Notes under the pieces: generated by a model
The model's input: only the letters and a program-made list of their open reading frames with translations
Told to the model about the DNA's origin: nothing
Database searches by the model: none
Made by a program: the position numbers and the translations under genes
Part shown: one piece after another, positions 18,093-27,181 of the stretch
Layout of the letters: every line of letters begins with the position of its first letter
How positions within the stretch are numbered: the first letter of the stretch is position 1
Source: Candidatus Obscuribacterales bacterium
GTDB taxonomy: Bacteria > Cyanobacteriota > Vampirovibrionia > Obscuribacterales > Obscuribacteraceae
Direction: 5' to 3'
Assembly (NCBI GenBank): GCA_020050685.1
Contig: JAGVKG010000041.1
Location: forward strand, 1-64,000
Length of the DNA: 64,000 bases

Positions 18093-18881
18093 ATGGACGG
18101 GCTTAATAACAACATCATGCTTTTTGTGCTTGCCGGTTTTTTTGCACAAATCGTCAATGGTTCACTGGGTATGGCATATGGTGTTCTTTCCAGTGCCTTA
18201 TTACTCTCACTCGGCTTAGCGCCCAGTGCAGCCAGTGCCAGCGTGCATCTGTCAGAATTATTCACACAGGCAGCCTCAGGCTATTGCCACAAACGTTTGG
18301 GCAATGTCGATCCACAACTTGCGAGGAGACTGATTCTACCCGGAATAATTGGCGGTATAACTGGTGCCTATCTCTTAACAAAAGTTCCTGGACACGAGAT
18401 CAAGCCATTCATATCTTTATATCTTTTGTTCATAGGTTTGCGCATTTTTCTGCGAGCCTTCAATCGAGAGAGCTTTCGGCAAAGAAAAAGCACACCTCGG
18501 TCCTTGGGCTTGGTGGCAGGTTTCTTAGATGCCATAGGCGGGGGCGGCTGGGGTTCGATTGTCACTTCAAACCTTGTCGCCCATGGAAATAATCCTCGAT
18601 ATGCCATTGGTTCGACTAATTTTGCCCGTTTCTTCGTCACTCTTGCGACTGCGGTAGTATTCGTTGCCACCTTGGGGCTTGTCCACATTCAAATCATCAT
18701 AGGATTGTCACTAGGCGGCATAATTGCCGCTCCAATAGCAGCGCCCATTTGCAAATATCTCAAGCCAAGACCTCTAATAGTTGCTGTCTCAACCCTAATC
18801 ATCGGCTTATCCATCCGCAATCTCTGGCAACTGCCGATAGTGACACAAATTGCCACAAGCACTCAACGACTATTCTTTTAA
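18093..18881 (+). CDS. TSUP (TauE/SafE) family transporter
   Basis: Membrane protein of 262 residues with about eight helices and the two-fold pseudo-repeat of the TSUP family, which exports sulfite, sulfoacetate or other small organic anions. Family features are NGSLGMAYGVLSS near the start and GFLDAIGGGGWGSIVTSNL in the second half. It begins 16 bases after the phenol-lyase stop and so is probably in the same transcript; export of a product of tyrosine breakdown or a sulfur anion is possible. The substrate is unknown. It converges with a second TSUP gene 28 bases downstream. Confidence 0.85.
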   Translation: MDGLNNNIMLFVLAGFFAQIVNGSLGMAYGVLSSALLLSLGLAPSAASASVHLSELFTQAASGYCHKRLGNVDPQLARRLILPGIIGGITGAYLLTKVPGHEIKPFISLYLLFIGLRIFLRAFNRESFRQRKSTPRSLGLVAGFLDAIGGGGWGSIVTSNLVAHGNNPRYAIGSTNFARFFVTLATAVVFVATLGLVHIQIIIGLSLGGIIAAPIAAPICKYLKPRPLIVAVSTLIIGLSIRNLWQLPIVTQIATSTQRLFF

Positions 18882-18909
18882 GACTGAAAGAACGTCCGGA
18901 AACTTTGGG

Positions 18910-19668
18910 CTAAAATACCTTCAGCAGGAGTTTGCAAGCCGCCACCACCAAGGCTACCGCTAACAGCCGGCGCAACAGTGTGTTGGAAGCGTAATTGGCA
19001 CCAAAAAATGAACCAAGTAAGCCACCAATCAGACCGGCTGTCAGTAAGGGCAAGAGATCACCAATGAATATGCTATGCCTTGCTGCTCTACCGAATAATC
19101 CTGCTAATGCATTGACGATGATAAAACAGGCAGAAGTTGCACCGGTTTTCTTTGCATCTGCCCAATTCATGAGCAGTAGAAGTGGGCTAAGAAAAATGCC
19201 GCCACCAACACCGACGATGCCAGAAATCAAACCAATTGCTGCGCCGGCACAAGCTGTGATTGTCCAACTTGGAACGGCAATCGATCGAATAAGGCCGGAT
19301 GGTGCAGTCAGGATTGCCAGTCGCATAGCTGCAACCAAAAGAGTGATTGCTAGCAACAATTCGTATACCTGGGTTGGTACAACCAACAAGCCACCAAGAA
19401 AAGCGCAAGGAATTGAGGGAATAATAAATGGCAGAGTTAGCTTGGCGGAAAAATGCCCAGCGCGTGCATAAAAGAAAAACGCCAAACCAGCAACAAGTAA
19501 ATTAAGGATGAGGGCGGTTGTTGCGGCCTCATCCGGTTTCGTACCAACATAAGACAAAATAGCTAAATAACCGGAAGCACCACCGTGCCCAACTGCTGAA
19601 TACAGAAATGCAACCAAAAGCGTTGTCGCCGGCAACAAGAATTTACTAGACAATGATAAATCAATCAT
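18910..19668 (-). CDS. TSUP (TauE/SafE) family transporter, last gene of the nar operon
   Basis: Eight-helix TSUP protein of 252 residues with the paired motifs SAVGHGGASGYLAIL (first half) and GIVGVGGGIFLSPLLLL (second half). Its ATG overlaps the stop of the KAS III-like gene (ATGA), so it is translationally coupled to the nar operon. Its sequence is quite different from the convergent TSUP neighbour, so this is not a recent duplication. Anion export, perhaps sulfite or nitrite, is an inference from family and location. Confidence 0.85.
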   Translation of the reverse strand: MIDLSLSSKFLLPATTLLVAFLYSAVGHGGASGYLAILSYVGTKPDEAATTALILNLLVAGLAFFFYARAGHFSAKLTLPFIIPSIPCAFLGGLLVVPTQVYELLLAITLLVAAMRLAILTAPSGLIRSIAVPSWTITACAGAAIGLISGIVGVGGGIFLSPLLLLMNWADAKKTGATSACFIIVNALAGLFGRAARHSIFIGDLLPLLTAGLIGGLLGSFFGANYASNTLLRRLLAVALVVAACKLLLKVF

Positions 19669-20903
19669 GCAATCGAAAGATGCTCAGGCACAGAATCAGT
19701 AAAATGCATACCGGTAACTGAGTTAACCAACTCGGGTGTAATTTTTTCCACCAGCCCTATATGATTCTCACCAGCACCGGATGAGGCCATAAGCACTCGA
19801 TTACCGGCATTAATTAATTGAAGCTCAATTGCCTCATATAAATTAGCCGCTGCACTACAGTTAGCAATGTTACCGTACTTTGCAAACGATTCATAGAATT
19901 TGCTTGGGGCAAATCCCAGTGCTTCTCTCCAGGCAGGAGAGGCCCACTGAACAGGCTGATGCGTAACCAAAAAGTCCAAATCACTTACCGTCAAACTGAT
20001 TTTCTCAAGGGCCTTGCCTACTACTTCCACCATGTCCTTTTGCGAATTGGCTGCAATTTCCTTAGTGGCTTGCGGATTGTAAAAGGTAACAAATTCTTGT
20101 TCATAACGAGAACGGGATCCGCTTTGTTTGATCAGTTGGGGAGATCTTCTTTGCAGGATAATACCATTGTGTCGGCTGCCGTGACTTGTGGAATGGGAAG
20201 TGATGAATCCATACCCCTCCTCTACTCTAGCAACAACACCGGCAACAGCAGCATCTCCGGTGTTTACAGAAAAATAATCCGACTTATCTGTAACCATGGA
20301 ATCGATGTAACTAGCTACAATCAATACCTTGTTTTTTATTCCAGCCCGAACCAGTGCTTCAGCAACTTCCAAAGCCGTGATGAACGATGAGCAACAAGAG
20401 TCTACCTCAAAAGCACCGGCGTTTTGCAGTTGTAATTTATGTTGTACAAGGGATGCGTTAGGAGGCAGGGGTAAATCTGGAACCTGCGAGCTGGTAATCA
20501 GAAGGTCAATCTCACTCTTGTCAATCTTTCCGTTAACTAGGGCTAAAGCCCCAGCCAAAGTCTCTGCATCAGATGGCAGCATTGGGTGCGGAACGATTGA
20601 TTGAGCCTGTGATTCAGGATCGATTGGTACACGCCGACGTTCTTTTGTGCCTTGAAATGGATCCGCTTGTTTGCTTGTCGGCAAATTTGCTATCCAAGTT
20701 TTAAACCAAGGCTGCCGCTCCCAACCATCAAAGTTGCTTTCTATGCTTCCTGGTAATTGTTCATATTGATCAATGAGATCGATGTATGCCTTGGGCAATA
20801 ATGTTTCCTGCAAAAATCCAGTCAGGGCTTGCTTACGCTTGCCGGCAATTGGCTTTGCCGGCAAATAGAGGCCCATACTAATTAATCCTGCCGGTACACA
20901 CAT
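19665..20903 (-). CDS. KAS III-like (FabH-type) ketoacyl synthase
   Basis: Thiolase-fold condensing enzyme of 412 residues with the FabH catalytic triad: Cys171 in DSCCSSF, His315 in VTHQP and Asn345 in YGNIANCSAA. It is longer than housekeeping FabH (about 320), with extra N-terminal sequence to about residue 110, as in specialised family members (HMG-CoA-synthase-like or secondary-metabolite starters). I start at the ATG at 20903, behind AAAGGA, rather than the TTG two codons earlier. It sits 2 bases after a radical SAM gene and overlaps a TSUP gene. Its substrate and its reason for being in a nitrate reductase operon are unknown. Confidence 0.82.
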   Translation of the reverse strand: MCVPAGLISMGLYLPAKPIAGKRKQALTGFLQETLLPKAYIDLIDQYEQLPGSIESNFDGWERQPWFKTWIANLPTSKQADPFQGTKERRRVPIDPESQAQSIVPHPMLPSDAETLAGALALVNGKIDKSEIDLLITSSQVPDLPLPPNASLVQHKLQLQNAGAFEVDSCCSSFITALEVAEALVRAGIKNKVLIVASYIDSMVTDKSDYFSVNTGDAAVAGVVARVEEGYGFITSHSTSHGSRHNGIILQRRSPQLIKQSGSRSRYEQEFVTFYNPQATKEIAANSQKDMVEVVGKALEKISLTVSDLDFLVTHQPVQWASPAWREALGFAPSKFYESFAKYGNIANCSAAANLYEAIELQLINAGNRVLMASSGAGENHIGLVEKITPELVNSVTGMHFTDSVPEHLSIA

Positions 20904-20905
20904 GA

Positions 20906-22045
20906 TCAATTTCCTTTTTTGCCATCGCTTTGTCCAGCCTCGCTCATCGATGGATCAAAATAACTACAAAGAGTATCTTCGGCCAGATAATCACCAGACT
21001 CGCCGTAAGCCCTCGCCCGCGAACCACCACAGACAGACTTATAGCGGCAGGCACCACATTTACCTGTTAAAAGTCGTGGATCTCTTAAAGACTTAAACAA
21101 TTCATGTTCTCGATAAATTGATACCACATTGTCTTGGCGAACATTACCTGCCTTTAGTGGCAGGAAACCGCTTGGATAAATATCACCTGTGTCCGAAATG
21201 AATATTAGGCCCTTGCCGTCATTTACCGACTGATAAGAGCGCAATGCCCCTATGCTCATAGAGGGATTGACTGACAACAAAGGCTGATTGCCATTTGTCA
21301 TGTTGCCTTCAGCATATTGTTCAATTAAGACTCGCCGAAAATGTGGTGCGGCTGTTGATTTGACATCAAAAAGTCCACGTTCTGCCAAAAGTGTCATCTT
21401 TTTCAGCACCGACTCGGCCTGATTAGCTGTTATTTGCATGTCTTTGCTGGCACGACCGGTTACCACAAGGAAAAAGACACCCCAAAGCACGGCACCGAGT
21501 CTTTCCACCAACAAAGCCATATCGTCAAAGCGGTCAATATTATTGCGACAAATTGTTGTATTAATCTGCACTGGCAAATCATACTTTTTCGCCCAGCCAA
21601 CTATATTCAGACTCCAAGCAAAAGACCCTTGTACTCGCCGAAAATCATCATGCATTTGAGCATCTGGTCCGTCTAAACTAATTGCTAAACGGGCGATGCC
21701 TGCTTCTTTTAGTTGCCGGACTATATCTTCATTGACAGAGGGCGTACCACTTGGCGTCATTGCCACCGTCAGTCCAAGCTCTCGTGCGCAAGAAATTATT
21801 TCAAAGATGTCTTTCCGCTGTATCGGATCGCCACCGGTTAAAACAATTAATGGCTTGCCGAAAGCTCGTAGCTGATTGAGTAGCACTCTGGCCTCATCGG
21901 TGGACAATTCATCCGAATTTGGCCTTCTAATGGCCTTTGCCCGACAGTGCCTGCAAGCTAACGGGCATGCTTTTGTCAATTCCCAAAGCACCAAATATGG
22001 TGCTTGGTTAAAATCGAGCTTAGGAATAGGAGGGCAGACAGACAT
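20906..22045 (-). CDS. radical SAM / SPASM protein in the nar operon
   Basis: Radical SAM enzyme of 379 residues. The 4Fe-4S motif is CPLACRHC (Cys27, 31, 34), followed by LTGGDPIQR and a C-terminal SPASM region with CGACRYKSVCGG and DTLCSYF for auxiliary clusters. The opening LVLWELTKACPLACRHC resembles heme-modifying (NirJ/AhbC/AhbD-like) and peptide-maturing branches, and I cannot choose between them. It starts exactly at the base after the preceding cytochrome gene's stop and is part of the nar transcript. A role in maturing a heme or cofactor for the respiratory module is an inference. Confidence 0.85.
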   Translation of the reverse strand: MSVCPPIPKLDFNQAPYLVLWELTKACPLACRHCRAKAIRRPNSDELSTDEARVLLNQLRAFGKPLIVLTGGDPIQRKDIFEIISCARELGLTVAMTPSGTPSVNEDIVRQLKEAGIARLAISLDGPDAQMHDDFRRVQGSFAWSLNIVGWAKKYDLPVQINTTICRNNIDRFDDMALLVERLGAVLWGVFFLVVTGRASKDMQITANQAESVLKKMTLLAERGLFDVKSTAAPHFRRVLIEQYAEGNMTNGNQPLLSVNPSMSIGALRSYQSVNDGKGLIFISDTGDIYPSGFLPLKAGNVRQDNVVSIYREHELFKSLRDPRLLTGKCGACRYKSVCGGSRARAYGESGDYLAEDTLCSYFDPSMSEAGQSDGKKGN

Positions 22046-22660
22046 TTACTTTTTCTTTTCCATACTACTAGACAGAGCGGCAATCACTTTATTGAATCCA
22101 TAAAGTAATAAACCAATAGACAATACAGCAAGTGCTATGTGCACTCTATAGCGTGAGAAATTATGCACAAATAAGAGCCAAGGATCACCATGAGAGGCAT
22201 TGAGTGGATCGGTGCCATCCAGAAATTCACGCGAATCAGCAATGCCGTCGCCATCAAGATCGTCTTTGCCGCCCAGCGCTGTGGCAAGCTTTTCTGGGTC
22301 GCTGCGATACTGCAATACATTCTTCATGCCAATTTTTTTTACAATTGCATTGCCAAATTTATTGAGAATCGGATTATCTACATCCTGACCAGGTTCAAAA
22401 GCAGCTCGCGCTTCATTTAATTGTTTAAGTTTTGCTTCAGTTAATGACCCGATTTGGCCGGCATCATTGCCTGTTGGCCCAGAGTCGTTTGTATGGCACA
22501 TCGAACAATTGGCAGTACGTCCTGAATGTTTCTCGACAAACTGCTGGTACTCAGGAAATGCCATTGCACCTGAGCCTGAGAAAAGCGCCATTGAAGCTGT
22601 CGCTATCAAGGCAGTTGCTAGAAAAACGTTCTTTGATTGTAGACTTAGCGGCAAACTCAT
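22046..22660 (-). CDS. membrane-anchored monoheme cytochrome c with calcium-binding repeat
   Basis: 204-residue exported protein: N-terminal signal/anchor (VFLATALIATASMALFSGSG), one c-heme motif CSMCH at 52-56, an EF-hand/thrombospondin-type calcium loop DLDGDGIADSREF at about 134-146, and a C-terminal membrane helix at about 173-195. It lies directly behind the cytochrome b gene and is the probable electron acceptor of the Rieske/cytochrome b unit. The combination of a c-heme with a calcium loop is unusual. Confidence 0.85.
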   Translation of the reverse strand: MSLPLSLQSKNVFLATALIATASMALFSGSGAMAFPEYQQFVEKHSGRTANCSMCHTNDSGPTGNDAGQIGSLTEAKLKQLNEARAAFEPGQDVDNPILNKFGNAIVKKIGMKNVLQYRSDPEKLATALGGKDDLDGDGIADSREFLDGTDPLNASHGDPWLLFVHNFSRYRVHIALAVLSIGLLLYGFNKVIAALSSSMEKKK

Positions 22661-23767
22661 TTAGCCTCCACCTTTGAAAATCTCGTAAATGTTATGTCCG
22701 AATATTGTCATAATTATTAGATAAAGTGTGCCAAGCAAAGCAAGAAACCCTAAAGTTGTACGGCTTGTATCTCTAAAAATCCAAGGCGTTAAGAACAAGC
22801 CAGCCACCAATAGGTTGGAAAGAAGTAGTATCAACCAAAATGGTAGAAGCTCGAGCGGATAATAAATAAAGTAAAAATACCACTCTGGCTTTATGCCTGG
22901 CGGGGTAGCACCAAGCGCGTTATAGGGCTCAAGCAAAGGGAAGGAAACAAACGAATCGAAAGGCAAACACAAAGCTAAAACAAATAAAATTAAAAATGCA
23001 ACGCCCCAAACTGAGAGATCTCGAAGAATAAATAAAGGAAAAAACTTTTCGCTTTTCTGTGCTGCCCGATCAATCCCCTGGCTCATACCATGGAGCTGCA
23101 CTTGCAATAGATGAATGCCAAGCACGGCAAATAGTGCAAGCGGCAATAGAACAACGTGCATTGCGTAAAATCGCCCAAGAGTTGCTTGACCGACACTAGC
23201 CTCTCCTTGGAATGTCTCTTTTAAAATACGAGGCAGATCCGCTATAGCTCCAGGCAAATATGTACCGATTAATTCCACTGATTGCAGACCGACTTTGGTG
23301 GCATTAACAGCAATTTGATTCCAGGGAAGAAGATAACCAGTAAAGCCGAACCCATAAGTTATTAAAAGCAAGCAAACACCAGCCACCCAGGTAATTTCCC
23401 GTGGACGGTCAAAGGCCTTCATGGCAAATGTGGTCAAAAGGTGCACAACAGTAAAAAAGATCATCAAAGACGACGACCAGGCGTGCATATTCCTAATCAA
23501 AGCGCCACAGCTGACATATTTTGTTATGTACTCAACCGACAAGTTGGCATCACTGACGGTCGGTTGATAGTAAAACAAAAGAAAGAGGCCGGTAACAACT
23601 TGAACAAAAAGAAACAATAAGGCCAGTCCACCTGTGTAATATCCCCAGGTCATCTTATGAATCGGCACTTCCTTCTTTTCAATCATCGAATGAAAGTTAA
23701 GCTTGTCAACGGGAAAGCGCTCGGATACAAAAGCAACTACATCGTTTAACCCGGATATGGGACTCAT
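22661..23767 (-). CDS. cytochrome b of a b6f-like quinol complex
   Basis: Membrane cytochrome b of 368 residues oxidising quinol together with the Rieske domain encoded upstream. The heme ligands are His95/His109 and His204/His219. The 15-residue spacing of the second pair is the b6f-type spacing (14 in mitochondrial bc1). KPEWYFYF at about 293-300 is the quinol-site PEWY, so this one chain covers b6 plus most of subunit IV. The Cys that binds the extra heme in true b6 (YCLGG) is Tyr-Tyr-Thr here, so that heme is probably absent. It overlaps the NarI-Rieske gene by 4 bases. Confidence 0.92.
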   Translation of the reverse strand: MSPISGLNDVVAFVSERFPVDKLNFHSMIEKKEVPIHKMTWGYYTGGLALLFLFVQVVTGLFLLFYYQPTVSDANLSVEYITKYVSCGALIRNMHAWSSSLMIFFTVVHLLTTFAMKAFDRPREITWVAGVCLLLITYGFGFTGYLLPWNQIAVNATKVGLQSVELIGTYLPGAIADLPRILKETFQGEASVGQATLGRFYAMHVVLLPLALFAVLGIHLLQVQLHGMSQGIDRAAQKSEKFFPLFILRDLSVWGVAFLILFVLALCLPFDSFVSFPLLEPYNALGATPPGIKPEWYFYFIYYPLELLPFWLILLLSNLLVAGLFLTPWIFRDTSRTTLGFLALLGTLYLIIMTIFGHNIYEIFKGGG

Positions 23768-25083
23768 GCTTTGCTCTCCTCTGCCAGGTGCTTAGCCAAA
23801 AATACCGAATAACTTTCCGCATTACCAGCAGGGGCCGTACCGATTATCTTGCCATTGGCACTCTTATGTGCCACCATTTTGCCGCTTTCATCCATGACTG
23901 CCCAAGGCAAATGAGGCAATGGCTCTTTTGCTGGTGCACCAGCGTTTGGCACCCCGGTTGCAATGTCAAAATAAGAAAGGTGGCAGGGGCACAGAATTCT
24001 GCCTTGGCTATCAACTTGATTGAGCACAGTACAACCTAAATGCGTGCACTTGGCAGAAATTAAATTAGGCAGATTGTTGCCATCCAGAAAAGCCAAGGCC
24101 GGACACATGGCAAAGTCAATAAAATACTTGCCCTCTTTTGCTTGCAACTCGGAAAGCTTGGCCACAAAAATATAGTCACTAGTCTGTCTTTCCAGCTCAA
24201 GTTTCTTTTCATTAGCAGTTGCCTCCAAGCGCTTCACCCTCGTTCCCATAATTTCTGCTTCCTCTTTTGGGCTTAAGCGTGGACCAAAGAAAAAACGAAA
24301 CACTTTATCAAGCGCACCGACGGAAAGCAAAGCTCCACCGACAAATAATGCGGCCATTCCTTTTATAAAATCACGTCTGGCTTCATCATCAGAGAGAAAT
24401 GCGGTGGCCTCATGGTGGCGCGGATTAGTCCAAACAACTTTCTGTGGTGGGCGGAATAAATATTCCAATGGCACGGTAAAAATGTGAATCAAGCGTGAAA
24501 ATGGGATAAGCAAGATCAAAAGCCAAGCGCCAACAATGTGTGCCTTCATCAGTGGTGGCAAATCAGCAACAAAGGAAACATCCGGCTGCAGCGTCGCAAG
24601 ACTCCAAACATAAGGAGTTGCCGTTGTAGTTGCCCAAACGGCGCCCCAATGATATTGCAGAGCCACAATCATGCCAATCACAATCTGTCCAAGCAAAAGA
24701 GTAAGCACCACTAGATCCATGACGGACGTTACTGCTTGAATCCGGGCAGAGGTTAAGCGTCGCCAAAAAAGTACCATGAGGCCGACGACGCTCAGACAAG
24801 CCAAGCCGATTCCGGCTGACTCAATTACTAAAAGAATAGTCGGGTTTGCTAGCAAGCTCCGCCAAAGCTCCGGACAAAACAAGGCTATTAAGTGTCCGGC
24901 CAAAATCAGGCCGATGCCAATATGCCAGGGAAGCGAGCCCCAGAGGAGTTTTCTGCTTTCTAAAAACTGTGACGATAGTGCCGATAAACCAAAAGCCTGA
25001 GTTCTGATGCGCCAGACTGAACCAACAATGCAGACGACAATTGCCACATAAGGCAATGCAATTAGTAACAACGAATCAATCAT
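23764..25083 (-). CDS. narI: NarI-Rieske fusion (nitrate reductase gamma subunit plus Rieske Fe-S domain)
   Basis: A single 439-residue chain. Residues 1-210 are a NarI-like diheme membrane subunit with His54, His64, His182 and His200 in the positions of the E. coli ligands (56, 66, 187, 205). Then comes a linker with RRDFIKG and a sixth helix (about 240-263), a coiled stretch, and a C-terminal Rieske domain with CTHLGC (Cys346, His348, Cys351) and CPCH (Cys365, His368). I start at the ATG at 25083; the frame runs 7 codons further upstream from a TTG. The fusion puts the quinol oxidase of Nar and the Rieske centre of the bc module in one protein. Confidence 0.9.
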   Translation of the reverse strand: MIDSLLLIALPYVAIVVCIVGSVWRIRTQAFGLSALSSQFLESRKLLWGSLPWHIGIGLILAGHLIALFCPELWRSLLANPTILLVIESAGIGLACLSVVGLMVLFWRRLTSARIQAVTSVMDLVVLTLLLGQIVIGMIVALQYHWGAVWATTTATPYVWSLATLQPDVSFVADLPPLMKAHIVGAWLLILLIPFSRLIHIFTVPLEYLFRPPQKVVWTNPRHHEATAFLSDDEARRDFIKGMAALFVGGALLSVGALDKVFRFFFGPRLSPKEEAEIMGTRVKRLEATANEKKLELERQTSDYIFVAKLSELQAKEGKYFIDFAMCPALAFLDGNNLPNLISAKCTHLGCTVLNQVDSQGRILCPCHLSYFDIATGVPNAGAPAKEPLPHLPWAVMDESGKMVAHKSANGKIIGTAPAGNAESYSVFLAKHLAEESKA

Positions 25084-25112
25084 TCTCCAATCCCCTTGCA
25101 ACAATCCCCTTA

Positions 25113-25658
25113 TCAGTACCGTCCTTCAATATCCGTTTGTAGCACCACGTAAATTGCTTGCATCAAATGAGAAAATGGATTGGCTCTATCCTTCATACTC
25201 TCGGCCATTTGTTGAACAGGCTCAAGCAAACAAAAGCGGACAAAATCAGTCCTCTCATCGCCGTTCAACGACGAAGCAAAACGCAATAGTACAGCTAAAT
25301 GATCAGGAAGCTCACCTTCAACCTTGAAATTGTATTTGTCATATAGATCGACAAGCTTGGCCATGAAGTCACCACGATCGTAACTTTCATTGCCATGCAC
25401 GTAAGAGCTCACGTAAGGCAAGCAAACAGGAGCAAGATCAAATGTACGGGTGAATGTTTCTTCCATTTCAGCCTGAGAGAATTTTGTCACTGCCTCTCGA
25501 AATTCTTCCACGAGCTTAGAAGCCGGTAGACATTCTGCTTGCAAGAGTCGGCAGCCCGTGTCAATGTCGTTGAGCCACTTAGTGCCGGCTTGGGGATATT
25601 CAAGCAGCTTGGAAAGAGATGAGTAAACAATATTGCTAATGTGAGTTTGATTAGTCAT
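25113..25658 (-). CDS. narJ: nitrate reductase assembly chaperone NarJ
   Basis: Cytosolic chaperone of the TorD/NarJ family that inserts the molybdenum cofactor into NarG and holds NarGH until membrane docking. 181 residues, all-helical, with the family core FTRTFDLAPVCLPYVSSYVHG and YDRGDFMAKLVDLY. The ATG overlaps the narH stop (ATGA), so it is translationally coupled. Confidence 0.9.
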   Translation of the reverse strand: MTNQTHISNIVYSSLSKLLEYPQAGTKWLNDIDTGCRLLQAECLPASKLVEEFREAVTKFSQAEMEETFTRTFDLAPVCLPYVSSYVHGNESYDRGDFMAKLVDLYDKYNFKVEGELPDHLAVLLRFASSLNGDERTDFVRFCLLEPVQQMAESMKDRANPFSHLMQAIYVVLQTDIEGRY

Positions 25659-27160
25659 GGTCCCCTGTGTGGTACCTCATCACAACCAAAACCTTCGCAA
25701 CCTTTGCAGACTTCCGGACTGCAGGTCGGGGACATTGCCTCTTCCCTTTGAATCGGTGGCAAAACAAATCGTTCGTAAGGTGTTGCCAGAGTGGTCAAGG
25801 AATAAATTTCTTCTGCTTGTGTCGGACTCAAATCGGCCTCGCGCATTATCTTGTTCACCAGCTTAATATCAAAATCACCAAGTTCCAATGACCTCTTGTA
25901 ATGACGCACCGCCATAATTTTCTTTAGAGATGCCTCTATCAGCTCCACATTGCCGGCGCTGAACAGTTTGGCCAAATATTTTACCGGCACGCGTGCATTT
26001 TCTAAACCGGAAAAGAAATTTTCGCTCAGATGTTCATACTTGCCATTTTCAGATTTCCCCATGACAGGCAAGAGCGGTGGTACATAAAAAAGCATGGGCA
26101 TGGTGCGATATTCAATATGCAATGGTAGGGCAAGCTTCCATTCCATGACATACTTCCAAACTGGTGACTTCTGGGCAGCAAATATGAACTCATCCGATAC
26201 ACCATTTTTCTTGGCTGCGGCAATTACCTTCTCATCAAATGGATTGCAAATCGCTCCTCTTTGCGCCTCAACCAGTGCTTCGTCCGGTACCTTCATGGCG
26301 TCAGCTACACGCTCTGCATCATAAAGCAATACACCCAAATAACGAATTCTGCCTACGCAAGATTGAAAACAAGCAGGTGGCTGACCGGTTTCAAGCCGTG
26401 GATAGCAAAGTATGCACTTTTCCGATTTTCCCGTTTTCCAGTTGTAGTATATTTTTTTATACGGACAGGCAGCCACACAGGCTCTCCAGCCCCGGCACAG
26501 ATCCTGGTTGATAAGCACAATGCCGTCTTCACCACGCTTATAGAGGGCACCGGACGGACAAGAGGCAACACAACTGGGATTAGCACAATGGTTGCACATA
26601 CGCGGCAAATAAAACATGGAGATTTGCTCAATTTCAAACAATTGCGCGCGTTCTTCATCGCTTAGCGCATCAAGGTTTATGTCATTAGCTGCATACTGAT
26701 TGGATCCGGAAAGATCATCGTCCCAGTTTGGTCCGGCCTGAATATCCATCGGCTCGCCGGTTATTTGTGAAACAGGTATGGCCGTCGGTTGATCATTGCC
26801 TGCCGGTGAGTCAAACAAATCCTGATACTTATATGTCCATGGTTCATAGTAATCTTCCAGACCCGGTTGATTAGGATTGTAAAAAAGTTTGATAAAGGCG
26901 TCCCATTTGTTTTGACTTAAAAGCTCCAGATCTTTCTTGCCATTACCATTGCCGTTGACTTTCCAACCGCCCTTATAATGTTTTTGATCTTCCCAGAGCA
27001 CAGGGAAACCTGTACCGGGCTTGGTTTCAACATTGTTCCACCACATGTATTCGGTACCTTGGCGATCGGTCCAGATATTTTTACAAGCAATAGAGCAAGT
27101 GTGGCAGCCAATACACTTATCCAGGTGAAAAACCATTGAAACTTGAGCTCTAACGTCCAT
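25655..27160 (-). CDS. narH: nitrate reductase beta subunit NarH
   Basis: Iron-sulfur subunit of 501 residues carrying three 4Fe-4S clusters and one 3Fe-4S cluster between NarI and NarG. Cys groups: CIGCHTCSIACKNIW near the N-terminus, MCNHCANPSCVASCPSGAL, CRGWRACVAACPYKK (Trp replacing a Cys, the mark of the 3Fe-4S site) and CILCYPR followed by CFQSCVGRIRYLG. The C-terminus adds another Cys-rich end (CSPEVCKGCEGFGCDEV) that is not part of the cluster set. The start follows GGAGGT. Confidence 0.96.
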   Translation of the reverse strand: MDVRAQVSMVFHLDKCIGCHTCSIACKNIWTDRQGTEYMWWNNVETKPGTGFPVLWEDQKHYKGGWKVNGNGNGKKDLELLSQNKWDAFIKLFYNPNQPGLEDYYEPWTYKYQDLFDSPAGNDQPTAIPVSQITGEPMDIQAGPNWDDDLSGSNQYAANDINLDALSDEERAQLFEIEQISMFYLPRMCNHCANPSCVASCPSGALYKRGEDGIVLINQDLCRGWRACVAACPYKKIYYNWKTGKSEKCILCYPRLETGQPPACFQSCVGRIRYLGVLLYDAERVADAMKVPDEALVEAQRGAICNPFDEKVIAAAKKNGVSDEFIFAAQKSPVWKYVMEWKLALPLHIEYRTMPMLFYVPPLLPVMGKSENGKYEHLSENFFSGLENARVPVKYLAKLFSAGNVELIEASLKKIMAVRHYKRSLELGDFDIKLVNKIMREADLSPTQAEEIYSLTTLATPYERFVLPPIQREEAMSPTCSPEVCKGCEGFGCDEVPHRGP

Positions 27161-27181
27161 CTCTGCATACCTCCAGGCCCA

